From Chara braunii (taxonomy: Eukaryota > Streptophyta > Charophyceae > Charales > Characeae): a stretch of DNA of 64,000 bases. The stretch covers positions 4,703,917-4,767,916 of the forward strand of contig BFEA01000034.1 of the NCBI GenBank assembly GCA_003427395.1, given 5' to 3'. Shown one piece after another: positions 12,085 to 21,884 of the stretch. The notes below the pieces were generated by a model that was not told the origin of the DNA, ran no database searches, and saw only the letters and a program-made list of their open reading frames with translations. The stretch's first letter is position 1. Each line of letters starts with the position of its first letter. The translations under genes and the position numbers were made by a program.

Positions 12085-12370
12085 TTTCGGCAGCACTTCC
12101 TTTAGGGAAGTGTGCTCGAAGAATATTTACTACCAAATCTAAAAAAAACTCGAGACTCGAAAAATATCTGAAAATAAACTAACTCTTTTGGTTTCAGTAG
12201 AAATTTCGGCAACACTCCCTTTAGAAAGGAAGGCTTCCAAAATTCCGACTGACCCCACAAACCAAACTACGTCCTATCCTAGCTGACATCTTTGAAACTT
12301 GACTAACTTTGAGTATTTAGCAGAAATTTCGGCAACATCCCCCTAAGGAAAAGAGGCTCCCTGAACTTCC
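12085..12370. repeat. tandem repeat, three ~120-bp units
   Basis: The phrase AATTTCGGCARCAC or a close variant, followed by CCTTTAG/CCTAAGG and then GAAGG/GAGGC, occurs near 12087, 12205 and 12326. The spacing is therefore 118-121 bp. Each phrase can fold into a small hairpin. The intervening sequence is much less conserved. Confidence 0.65.
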
Positions 12371-12756
12371 ACTAACTCGTAGGCTAGCCAAAGTCCTACA
12401 GAAACAATCATGCATGAAGAGACAATGCGAAAACAAAAAGCAGACATCTACCTGCCTATCGCTCAAGCATAAGGCGAGCACTAACAGATTACCCTACTAT
12501 GCTGAAAACAGATAGAGCCCGAACAAAAGACAAGTCATTGTCAGCAACTATGTCATGTCCAGCACGCATTCAACCAATTCAAAACAAAGGTTCGTTCATC
12601 TAAAGTTTTCATCTTTCACTTGTCTTGATCACATAATCATTAGTCCTGTATCTTACTTAGTTGATTAACTTTCCAAATTGTTCTCAGTCAACCCCATGCA
12701 ATCACTAACACACTTAGCCTGGACTATTTTTACAAGGAGAAAGGTCAGACATTTGT

Positions 12757-13440
12757 CAACAAGCGACCGGATCAGTCGAAACGACTTCACTTCCAGCCCC
12801 ATTTTAATGTCTTAGGCAAAACGAGCAAAGCGACCGGATCAGCTAGGAGGACCTCATCTCCAGCCGCATTTCAATGTCTTAGGCAATCAGCAAAGCGACC
12901 AGATGAGTCAGGAGGACCTCATCTCCAGCCCCATTTCAATGTCTTAGGCAATCAACAAAGCGACCGGATCGGTCAGGAGGACCTCATCTCCAACCCCATT
13001 TCAATGTCTTAAGCAATCAGCAAAGCGACCGGATCAGTCAGGAGGACCTCATCTCCAACCCCATTTCAATGTCTTAGGCAATCAGCAAAGCGACCGGATC
13101 AGTCAGGAGGACCTCATCTCCAACCCCATTTCAATATCTTAGGCAATCAGCAAAGCGACCGGATCAGTCAGGAGGAGCTCATCTCCAACCCCATTTCAAT
13201 GTCTTAGGCAATCAGCAAAGCGACCGGATTAGTCAGAAGGACCTCATCTCCAACCCCATTTCAATGTCTTAGGCAATTAGCAAAGCGACCAGATCAGTCA
13301 GGAGGACTTCATCTCCAGCTCCAATCAGCAAAGCGATTGGATCAGTCTGGAGGACCTCATCTCCAACCCCAATCAGCAAAGCGACTGGATCAGTCAGGAG
13401 GGCCTCATCTCCAGCCCCATTTCAATGTCTTAGGCAAAAC
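12757..13440. repeat. 65-bp minisatellite, eleven units
   Basis: CAAAGCGACCGGATCAGT begins units near 12760, 12826, 12891, 12956, 13021, 13086, 13151, 13216, 13281, 13329 and 13377. The central units are exactly 65 bp apart. The units at 13281 and 13329 are only 48 bp long because the same segment (ATTTCAATGTCTTAGGC region) is missing from both. Variants are single-base changes, so the array is fairly young. It encodes nothing evident. Confidence 0.95.
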
Positions 13441-13925
13441 AACATGATTTGTACCACAAACAGATGAGTTAAACATACATAGTAGATTCCCCTTTCAATT
13501 CAGTTAGGGTCATGAAAAAGAAGACAAACGTATACGCAAGTCAAAGTCAAACAGGCCAAACGCCAGGTTTGTATAGATAGGGTTTTTTTGGGATGCTAAT
13601 GGTATATTGTTGGCCTACCTCTGAGTTCCCTGCCTCCAGAGTCCCGCGTGGGCTCCGACAGAGCTCCCACAATCCGTGGGCCAACCTCCCACAAAGGCCT
13701 TGATGCGGTCCTATGGGTTGCAATCCCGCCTGCCGCCTTCGTCTCCAAACACAGGCTAGACTGAGAGGAAGTAGAAAAAAAGAAAAATGATCAGACGCTC
13801 GAGATGCGAGAAGGGGCCAACTCAACTCACATAAGAGGGCCTTGATGCCTTCAGATCCTGAGGGCCCCGCAATGGCGGCCAATTGCAGCTTTGAAAGAAA
13901 TTTGTCGTAGTGTCCACGTGCCACT
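13441..13925. other. spacer between two minisatellites, no gene
   Basis: A minus-strand frame of 137 codons covers 13547-13960, but its sequence has no motif and it ends inside the following repeat array. I treat it as chance. Confidence 0.35.
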
Positions 13926-13929
13926 TCCT

Positions 13930-14350
13930 CAGACGGTGCAAGCAAAGCACAGTCCACCAAGTAAGTTGACTGTCCCGTTGTTGTCCTGCTGCTGTCCTGC
14001 TGCAGCTACCCTCCTACCGTGTGAGCGAAAACCAGTCCTACAGGTAGGCCTCCCGTCGCCGCTGCCTGTCGCTGCTCCCATCGACTGTGTGAGTAAAGCA
14101 CAGCCCACCAGGCAAGCCTTCTGTCACTGCTGCCTGTCGCTGCTCCTGCCGACTGTGTGAGTAAAGCACAGTCCAACAAGCAAGCCTCCCATCAGTGCCT
14201 TCTGTCGCTGCTCCCGTCGACTGTGTGAGCGTAGCATAGCCCAACAGGCAAGCCTCCCGTTGCTGCTGTCTGTCGTTGCTCCCGTCGACTGTATGAGCGA
14301 AGCACAGTCCAACAGGCAAGCCTCCCATCACTGCTGCCCTGTTGCTGCTT
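13930..14350. repeat. 68-bp minisatellite, about six units
   Basis: Units beginning ACTGTGTGAGYRAAGCACAG start at 14016, 14084, 14152, 14220 and 14288, exactly 68 bp apart, with a more diverged unit at 13933 that has about 15 extra bases. The period is not a multiple of three, so the minus-strand frames across it (14038-14370) are by-products of the array. Confidence 0.9.
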
Positions 14351-14354
14351 CCTC

Positions 14355-14854
14355 CTTGGAACGAAAACAACTATCGAACTGACGAAAAGAAGTTAGGCAC
14401 GGCCAGGCCTTGAAGAAGCTAACTGCAAGCACAGGGATGACAACGATTATGAACTACTCTACGATTGGGCGCTACTACCGCAAACATGACGACACGGCCT
14501 CCCAGAAACACATACGACGACCTCCCCTGAATCCGCTCATAGGGGTCAACAGAAACGAGAAGAACTTGAATGCCAGGCGGAGGCAGGCGTGTCCTCGCAG
14601 ATAAATCGAGCGAGGCCACAAAGAGGGTTCAATTATGGCAAAGAATGGCATGACCGTCGGAACTGCAATGACCAAAGGACAGGAGCACTTACTGCGAAGA
14701 GAATGCTCGTTCTGCTACTCACCCAATATGCCAATCTGAGAACGAATCTTCCACTAGAACATTGGAAGATTCATCGCCATCTAAATGTTGCCCTCTACCT
14801 TTCTTGGCCTTCGGGAGAAGCCAACACAACCGCGTGGCTCTGAATCCCCGCACG

Positions 14855-14894
<40 letters not shown>

Positions 14895-16635
14895 TCTCTC
14901 TCCCTCCTGCACCTAGTCACTAGTGTTGTCCCGATGCTCATTCAGCGGGCAGGCAGAACGAACTGGAGTGCGTACACGACGATCCCCATGCCACGTAGGC
15001 TCCTTGCTCCCCTTGGTTGCACCAGTCTCTCCTCATTCCCACTCTCAACGACGTCTTCATGTACTTAGTCCACAATCGCGGCTAGGTTCTTGCCGCCTCT
15101 AATGGTGAGTCGCGCAACTCTGAGGGACAGTAGAAGAACTCTCAGCCAACGGACTCAGTATCGTGGAGGAGTGCTTCGAATGTACGGACCACCATATAGC
15201 TAGCACTTCCGCAAAGAAGGCGTGATGGCTGAGACCGTGGGAATGCGCAACGTGGCGTTGATGTTTCCACCAGTATGAGGAGATATAACGAAGACAAAAT
15301 AAGGCCTGACACCGTAACTTGACTTTCGGTTCTCTCGCAAGGCTCAAGGTGAGTCCTTACTCTCTCTCTCTCTCTCTCTCTCACTGTTGCACTCGTTCTC
15401 ACCTACGTAAGAAACAAAATACAAATGATTTTACCGCTAGAACTATAGGTAGGTAAACGACCATTCTCTTCGAGTACACGACCATTCTCTTCATTCTGCC
15501 TTAATCCATGCTCCTACCACCAGGTGCGTGCCTCTTTTTTCTTCTTCGTCACTCCTCCTATGTTCTCGACTCCTCTCAACTCTCATAGCTCGTTTCTTAT
15601 GTCATGCATGTGGCCAACATCATGTCCTGATGCTTGAATCCATTACTCCTGCACAGTCTCTTCAACTCGTACCGATCAGTCTATTGTCCTAATGCCAAAT
15701 CTGGCAAGACCATTGGATTTGGAATGGTCCAAAACCCCTATCTAGGCTCTCGGATCGCTCGAATCGGTCAAGAAATGGCCGAGATCCAACTAAATCCCTC
15801 CTAATTCCCCTCTCTTCTTTCTCCTTCGACTCTTCCCGCGCACCTCTTTCCTTTCTTACCTCTTATCCCACTACTTCTTTGCTTAGTCTGTCTGTAGATC
15901 CGAGTTCGCCTCTCCTCAAACCTTAGATTTCCTTTTTGCACTGCCTTGTTTTGTCAGGAAAAAAAAAAAAATGCAAGTTATGGATCTTTGCTTCCACTAT
16001 ACCCGTCTCTTCGTCTGTCTTTGTCATTTCCTCTTTCGTCCTCGTGTATCTGGTTCAGTTCGTGGCCAGGTTCATGCTCTTTTCCTTTATCTGCCCTGCC
16101 TTTCTCTTCTCTCACCTACACCGCCGCCCTACCATCCACTCCTCTTACGAACCCTGTTCCCTTCTTCGCCTTGTTCTATCTTCTCCCTTCTTCTTCTTTC
16201 CTTCGCTGACCTTTAGTCCCTTCTTCTTCTTTCCTTCGCTGACCTTTAACGCAATTCGTCGTGCCGTCGACAACGCTCTAGCGCAGCCTTGCCATTCAAC
16301 TCAATCGCGCTCGTCGAATGAAGGAAAACTGCCGAGGGAACCAACTACCACTCGACTGGTAAGTCTCTTGCTCCTATGTCCAAGTTCGCCGAACGAGTTG
16401 CACGTCAATATAGCTGCAGCCTTCACCACAACGCCTCAGGCCCTCATAGGTGCCAAACTGCGTGCTAACCCAGATACTTCTAGGAGCGTCGTCCTATACA
16501 GGCAACAAAACAATAGTCACGAAAGTCGTTTTTCCGCTAGAGAGTGTGTAACACTCCCTTGCCGAGCCTATCAGTCGTGACGACGAGTGGTGGTGCAGCG
16601 TGCGACAACGCCCGACTGTTGAGGCCATTCTGATT
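14355..16635. other. no gene recognised; simple repeats
   Basis: The region holds a CT run at about 14855-14906, another at about 15358-15384, and a ~32-bp duplicated phrase at about 16187-16248 in a pyrimidine-rich tract. At 14744-14762 nineteen bases match exactly the core of the foldback element at 37.5 kb. The 214-codon plus-strand frame at 15936-16580 is Ser/Phe/Leu-rich translation of pyrimidine tracts and shows no domain. Confidence 0.45.
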
Positions 16636-16640
16636 CTGCA

Positions 16641-16790
16641 GTGAGTGGGAGGGCATTGGGCTTACCACAATGCATGCAACTTGTGCCTAGGTGAAGCGGG
16701 CCCTGGCGCAGATCTTGATGGTAGTTGCAAATATTCAAATGAGAACTTTGATGATCCAAGTGGGGACAGGTTCTATGGAGACAGCTACTG
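16641..16790 (+). pseudogene. large-subunit (25S/28S) rRNA fragment
   Basis: The sequence GCAGATCTTGATGGTAGT, then GCAAATATTCAAATGAGAAC, then TTTG and a GGGGACAGGTTC block, is the well-known conserved stretch of eukaryotic nuclear large-subunit rRNA (GCAGATCTTGGTGGTAGTAG and what follows). Upstream, TGAGTGGGAGGGC corresponds to the conserved TGAGTAGGAGGGC. It departs from the normal sequence after the GGTTC block, and I could not follow rRNA beyond about 16790 or clearly before 16641. This is therefore a diverged fragment, not an rDNA unit. The protein frame at 16645-16944 is a shadow of it. The identification comes from my memory of rRNA, so an alignment would settle it. Confidence 0.75.
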
Positions 16791-17375
16791 CAGCTTGCAT
16801 CGCCGCGGGCCTCCCATCAGTGTCGTGAGCCGCCTACGCCGAACCGCAATCCGGGTGCGTTCCCGTTTGTTGGGTCCAACGAGCATGCTCACACTCAAAA
16901 CCCTCTCACAACAGAATCGTGGCTGGCTGATGGTGCACCCGTAGGTGCTGGTCTCGCCGCTCAGGTTTCTTCCTTTTCGTGGGCTTCACACCCATTGCTC
17001 ACATGCACGTTGAACTCCTCGGTCTGTGTTTCATGACGGCAAGATAAAGGATTTTGGCCAGCGTCCGCCATCCGGAACATGCCGGTACCCGAACAGGCCT
17101 GCAAAAGGAGGCACGTGCTGAAGGTCCTTGATTGCCGTGATGGCGATCCGTAGGGAAGGGGTGTTTCAATCGCTCCCTACTATAATGCCAGTCACAGCAG
17201 CCCATACTGACATGCACCCTATGCAAAGTCAAGGAGGGAGGTGACACAGTCGCCTTCCATCCCTATTGAGTGGATACACAACTTTTCCCCTTCCTTGCCC
17301 CGCTCATTAATTTCAAACACTCTTAAACTCTCTTTTTGAAAAACAGAAGGAAATAAATTTAAAATTAAATCAACT
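16791..17375. other. no gene recognised
   Basis: This follows the rRNA fragment. No frame or repeat is convincing, and I could not extend the rRNA similarity into it. Confidence 0.3.
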
Positions 17376-17379
17376 AAAC

Positions 17380-17475
17380 TAGAGAACTGAGGGAGGTGCA
17401 GAGAACTGAGGGAGGTGTAGAGAACCGAGGGAGGCGTAGAGAACTGAGGGAGGCGTAGAAAACTGAGGGAGGTGG
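17380..17475. repeat. 19-bp tandem repeat, five units
   Basis: GAGAACTGAGGGAGGTGCA and one- or two-base variants follow each other five times without a gap. The minus-strand frames over it (17374-17678) repeat a short Pro/Ser/Leu motif and are by-products. Confidence 0.9.
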
Positions 17476-17479
17476 GGAC

Positions 17480-18220
17480 TCACCCGCACCCTCTTGGCCT
17501 CGCCAATCGGACCCAGGCCCGGGCTCGTCCGGCAAAAACAAGGGGGATAGTCCCATAAGACCCTTGACCCCTCATTCTCCACTGGTCGCGCTCCCCTACT
17601 CCATCGCCGCGTGCTGACCTCGAACCTCAAACCTGTCGCTTGAAAATCCAATACCATAACGTGTAGAACTAGGCCCAAGGCTGAGGTAGGTAGGCACGAC
17701 CTTGCTTTATGAATAGTCGCAAGACCGTAATTGGTCCTACCTGCACAAACCAGGCCTTCGCCTTGGCCTACCGACCAACCTCCTGTTCGTTAGAAAACGT
17801 CGAGACGCCACCCGCGCCTAGGATCATAGCTTTCTAGTACCTTGGTCGTCAGGCGCTTGACATATTTTGCCGAACTTTCGACTTTCTCCCATACTAGAAT
17901 TGCCAACGCCGCGCCTTTCGACACGTCGTCCAATCACAATTTTATGCGCATGTGCAAAGTAAGATCTTTATCTTCCTCGTGTTAAGCCCCACCAAAGGTC
18001 GGGCTAGTTTGCAGAGTAATGCTCGCCTCTGTATAACCAAATTGAAAACTACAGAAAAAGGTAACCGAACCCTATGGCTTTGATGTCTTCCGCCGCCTTG
18101 ATGCTGCCGAAGACTAACAGTCACTCCACAGTGCAATGCAATAATGCGTGCCTCACACACTCTCTGATTCGATCTCATTCGATTCGGACTCTTGCCAAGA
18201 GCGAGGTTGTCAGGCTGAGC
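17480..18220. other. no gene recognised
   Basis: GC-balanced sequence without motif-bearing frames or clear repeats. It lies immediately before the first recognisable part of element E1, so it may be decayed gag of that element. Confidence 0.3.
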
Positions 18221-18224
18221 GTCC

Positions 18225-18625
18225 TGATGGGATATGTCCCATCAGCGCGTTACCTTTATCAAGGGCGCACCCAATGCAACCTTTAAAAAGGACGACAAAT
18301 ACACTTGTAAGGGTGTGTGCTACGACAACGTGGTCTATACCTTCTTCTATGGAGGAGGGGAACTAAATCATAAGATTTCGTTTTTGGTTAGCGACGACTT
18401 GCCTTTTGATATGTTTTAAGGTATGTATTAGGCCTAGGTTGCCAAACCCCAGTTTGACCGGGACCAAAAAATGCTTAAGCATGTATTACCAGATTGGAGG
18501 CCCGTTAGCTTGCAGAAGTAAAGTGCTAGCAGATTAGGGGACTTGTATGGCTGCATGTGTGCACATTCGTTCTACAATTATTATAAACAAAACCAATTGG
18601 AGGGTGCGTATTTAGTCATTGTCTC
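18225..18625 (+). pseudogene. E1 protease C-terminal part and linker to RT
   Basis: The frame at 18234-18419 carries YGGGELNHKISFLVSDDLPF, matching the protease tail of E5 near 59,350-59,400. A stop follows at once. The next 200 bp still align at DNA level with E5 59,421-59,600 (GTATGTAYTA, CCCCAGTTTGAC, TGCATGTGTG, TTCTACAATTATTATAA). At 18,640-18,730 a ~75-bp phrase is duplicated. The catalytic half of the protease is absent. Confidence 0.75.
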
Positions 18626-18733
18626 TCAAAGAGGTGATGTCGTAAAAACACCCCCAAAGATAAACAAATCCAAGAGGAGGGTATGTATTTAGTTTTGCCT
18701 CTCAAAAAGGGGAGGCTTTAAAAACGCCCCCAG

Positions 18734-19136
18734 AAAAATCTTATTCATGGCGTGTTGGAACGTACCCGACGCATTGCACAAACCGAAAGGCATCACCACA
18801 AACTCGTACAGACCGTACCTGGTTTGAAAAGTGTTTTTTTTTTTTTTTTTTTGAAACACTGCATCTGGGCAAGCTAGACTGGTGTCACCCTCCAGGGGGT
18901 CTAGTAGGGGCTGCTCGCAGCTGGGAAGTCTAGACTAGAGTCATCCTCCAGGGGGGCTAGCAGGGGCTGCCCGCATCACTAGTGCTAGCCTGCCAAGAGG
19001 CAGTGTTTTAAAACAAAAAAAAAAAAGCAAAAAAAACACTTTTCAGACCAGGTACGGTCTGTACGAGTTTGTGGTGATGCGTTTTGGTTTGTGCAATGCC
19101 CCATGTACATTCCAGCATGCCATGAATAAGATTTTT
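18734..19136. repeat. inverted repeat of RT sequence forming a ~400-bp hairpin
   Basis: Bases 18734-18833 are the reverse complement of 19037-19136, about 90% identical by eye. Both are a piece of Ty3 reverse transcriptase covering the [11 protein letters not shown] through AMNKIF region. Inside, a T-run (to 18852) faces an A-run (about 19010-19036), and AAACACTGC faces GCAGTGTTT, so the pairing continues inward. The remaining loop holds two ~46-bp copies 56 bp apart (18874 and 18930) beginning CTAGACT. The plus-oriented arm continues into the rest of E1, so the left arm is the added, inverted copy. Confidence 0.85.
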
Positions 19137-19480
19137 CATGATTGCTTAGATAAGTTTATTATCGTATACCTTGACGACATACTTATCTTCAGTAGGATTG
19201 TTGAGGAACATGCATAGGACGTCGACATTGTGCTTGGTCTCTTGTGGCATAAGATAGACTTGGAGAAATGCGAGTTTGGTGACACCAAGATCTTACACTT
19301 GGGTCATGAAATCTCTGAAGAAGGCTTTAAGGCCTGAAGATGCCAATGTGGCTAGCATTAGGTACTGACCACGGCCTCAGTCTGTGATAGAGGTCAGGTC
19401 TTTCTTGGGGAGCCTTCAAAGATTGAAGTATGGTCTTTACACATCACGAGGTCTTGAAGTTTCCCAATCGTGAGAAGCCG
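19037..19480 (+). pseudogene. E1 reverse transcriptase, palm C-terminal part
   Basis: Reading across small shifts gives the palm and thumb region: [11 protein letters not shown], then FGLCNAP, then the polymerase motif YLDD at 19167-19178, then ILIFS, then KCEFGDTKILHLGHEIS. The catalytic aspartates are intact. There are stops at about 19216 and after the GHEIS segment, and the fingers half is missing. The rest agrees with E5 60,080-60,480. Confidence 0.85.
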
Positions 19481-19499
19481 TTCATTGTAACAACCAATG

Positions 19500-19860
19500 C
19501 AAGCTAATACGACATTGGCATGGTTTTGCAGCAACAGGAGGGGAAAAAGTTGAGGCCAATCGAGTACATGATTAAGAAGATGCCCTCTCAAAAGTTAGCG
19601 AAGTCGACATATAGGTGTGAGCTTTACGCCCTTTACAAGGCTTTGACCCATTGGAGGCAGTACTTGTTGGGCATATTCTTCATTGTGAGACCTGACCATC
19701 AGACCCTAAAATGGATCAAGACGCAGCCGACCCTCTCCGATGCACTCAAGAGATGGATCAAAGTCATTGAATAATATGACTTCGATCGCCAGTATCTGAA
19801 AGGGGAGTACAACAAGGTGGTGGATGCTCTCTAACGAAGGGCAGAGTTTCTGGGTGTGCT
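19500..19860 (+). pseudogene. E1 RNase H
   Basis: The frame 19520-19774 contains KLRPIEYM, KKMPSQKLAKSTY, ELYALYKALTHWRQYLLG and a PDHQTLKW segment. These are the RT-connection/RNase H landmarks of Ty3/gypsy. The Glu of the C-ELYA helix and the Asp of the PDHQ segment are present; the first Asp falls in a damaged stretch upstream. A TAA after KVIE and another stop in the VVDAL segment interrupt it. Confidence 0.8.
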
Positions 19861-20029
19861 AAAAACAGAGTTCGGGCTTTCCAACGCTCTGACTGTATCC
19901 ATGGTGGACGCCTACAAGCAAGACGCGTGATGATGGGCATCATTCACAAACTCGTGGCCAAGGACAAGGCCACATCTGATGAGTTTGTGGTGGTGGATGG
20001 CTTGCTTTTCCTTAAGAAGGCTGGGAATA

Positions 20030-20790
20030 AAAGACTTTGAGTACCATCTAGAGAGTCTTTGCGTAGTTTGTTTCTAGGTGAGTGCCATGACGCAACCAGG
20101 CACTCTGGCTATAAGAAGACGTCTGCAAATCAAGTACACCGATTTGGATGGCCTTCTATGCTAGATGATGCAAAGCGGTATGTGGAAACTTGTCAAGTTT
20201 GTCAACGTGACAAGCCGAGGACGCAAGTTCCGTTTAGATTAATCAAGCTCTTGCCCATTCCGGCTCGCCGGGGACAGTGTGTCTATGGAAGTCATGAATA
20301 CCCTCATGACCAGCAAGAGTGGCAAGAGCCATATCTTTGTTATAGTGGACCGATCCAGTAAGTATGTTAGGTTCGTCGCCATGCCTGAGACCACAAAGAC
20401 CGAGCATGTCATTAAGCTATTTATGGACAACTGGGTGCGTGAATTTGGACTGCCCAAGTCTATCGTTAGCAATAAAGATGTCTGATTCACTACTGAACTG
20501 TGGAGGAAAGCGGCTGAACAGATGGGCAGCCAACTGCAATTGACTTAAGGTAACCATCCCGAAGCCAATGGACAAGCTGAGCATACGAACCGTGTGGTGC
20601 AGCACTTGCTATGACATTACATCAAGCTGAGCCAAGACAACTGAGATGAGAAGTTATTGCTAGCCTTTACAACAACGATGTTCATAGCACCACTGGTATG
20701 TCTCCTAACGAGTTGCATTTGGGTTGGAAGCCTAGATCGGCGATAGACTTTCTCCTACCTGAAACTGACCCACTGAGAACAAGCACACTC
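20030..20790 (+). pseudogene. E1 integrase zinc-binding and catalytic core
   Basis: The H2C2 zinc-binding module reads ECHDATRHSG, then CQVCQRDK (20059-20230), with both His and both Cys kept. The catalytic core follows in another frame (20279-20485): VDRSSKYVRFVAMP, then LPKSIVSNKDV. The second catalytic position reads S-N-K-D where active copies read S-D-R-D, so the key Asp is changed to Asn. The region holding the Glu (PEANGQAE, about 20,560) is present but shifted. Stops are frequent after 20,485. Confidence 0.85.
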
Positions 20791-20799
20791 ATCAGTCCA

Positions 20800-21300
20800 C
20801 ATTTCAAGTAGGGGAAGAAGTCTGGGTTAAGTCATCTGAATTGGGACAAGAATTGGGAGTATCTAGGAAGTTGATGCCGCAGTATTTCAGACCTTGGGAA
20901 GTTCTGGATATTGTTGGAAATGAACCGGATGGTCCCTCCTATGTCATTTGTATCCCTGGACACCCCTGCACTTACCCTGTTTTCATGCCTCCAAGCTTGC
21001 ACCTTTTGCACAAACTGATCAGTTTCCTTCGAGATGCTCAATGCTGCGCCCAACACAGATGGATACATGGATATTGATGATATTGTGGATCACAGAGACC
21101 TGCCTGCACCTAAGCCAGTTGGCAGAGGGGAAAACCGCTGAAATCTCCAAGGGAGTACCAGGTCCGATTCAGGCATCATACGGATCCAAAGGAAGACCGG
21201 TGGTTCACTAAAAAGGAACTGATGTAGACAGCTCCTCAGCTTGTATCCGAATATGAAAGAAGACTAAAGAGGAAAGCTCCAGTTCAGTAACAGCATCTCA
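20800..21300 (+). pseudogene. E1 integrase C-terminal region and chromodomain
   Basis: The frame 20841-21077 gives ISRKLMPQYFRPWEVLD-like sequence, then DGPSYVI, then PVFMPPSL, the conserved GPY/F-type tail of chromovirus integrase. After shifts, EYQVRFRHH, then EDRWFTKKEL, then QTAPQLVSEYERRLK (about 21,150-21,275) form a chromodomain-like end. Chromodomains direct integration of this clade to marked chromatin. The gene is broken by shifts and stops. Confidence 0.75.
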
Positions 21301-21880
21301 GAGGACTTTCGAAGCTAAGAAGGAGAGAGTGCAAGGAACTGGCCCCTCACAGAGACCTCTCGTGCCTAGCCCGCGCCCCTTGACTCTGTCGGGCGTGCAC
21401 GGTAGGCAGTGGGGGCGGGTTTTCTTGAGGCTGGCGGGATGAATCAGGGACTGCACTGCTGAGTGGATGTGTGACTGAGCCCTCAGCTGGGCGATGAGGC
21501 GTTTCCTGGCTGCCGTGTCACTCACGGCCTCTCAGCCAATGAGAACACAGCAGCTAGTTGGGCGTCGATAACTGACGGTACCAGGCCCACTTTCTGGAAA
21601 GGCCTTGGCCGTGCAGATTCTGGACCTGGGTGTGTTGCTACTGGGAACCCACGTGTGGGTCCAGGCAGGCGGCAGGCAGGCTGGGAGCAACGAACACTTT
21701 CCATAAAGGAAAGTGTTGACCCCCAGTTCAGCCACTGGGCTGGCTGGAAGCTCCGCCGCAGCGCTGCTTCACTGAGCACTTGGAGGACGTGGGTGCTGGC
21801 CAGTAACAAGGGGGCACACAGGCACAAGAGGAAGGCTGCAGGGCGCAGCCTCAGGGAGTGGCGGCCATAGCCGGCCTACC
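21300..21880 (+). other. possible worn 3' LTR of E1
   Basis: This non-coding block directly follows the chromodomain. It contains ACACTTTCC..GGAAAGTGT facing inward, followed by a Gly/Leu-like GC-rich stretch and a GCGGCCATAGCC end. A similar order of phrases (CACTTCCAT..GGAAAGTG, then CAGCCATAG) recurs at about 55,140-55,275. I cannot find its 5' partner, so the LTR reading is an inference. Confidence 0.35.
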
Positions 21881-21884
21881 CACT

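Larger units (their letters stand above)
18225..21300 (+). mobile_element. E1: decayed Ty3/gypsy pol remnant
   Basis: Colinear fragments of protease, reverse transcriptase, RNase H, integrase and chromodomain follow in the standard Ty3/gypsy order on the plus strand, matching E5 piece by piece. The first half of RT is missing and is replaced by an inverted-repeat structure at 18734-19136. Many stops and frameshifts interrupt every domain. I could not find a pair of LTRs, although 21,300-21,880 may be a worn 3' LTR. It is clearly older than E4. Confidence 0.85.

Noticed and set aside
12757-13440. CRISPR-like regular array
   Set aside because: The 65-bp units repeat in full without unique spacers, and the context is eukaryotic, so it is a minisatellite.
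15936-16580. 214-codon plus-strand frame
   Set aside because: It is Ser/Phe/Leu-rich translation of pyrimidine tracts, including a 32-bp duplication, with no conserved features.
16645-16944. 99-codon frame with several Cys residues
   Set aside because: It overlaps the rRNA fragment and the amino-acid pattern follows the rRNA sequence.
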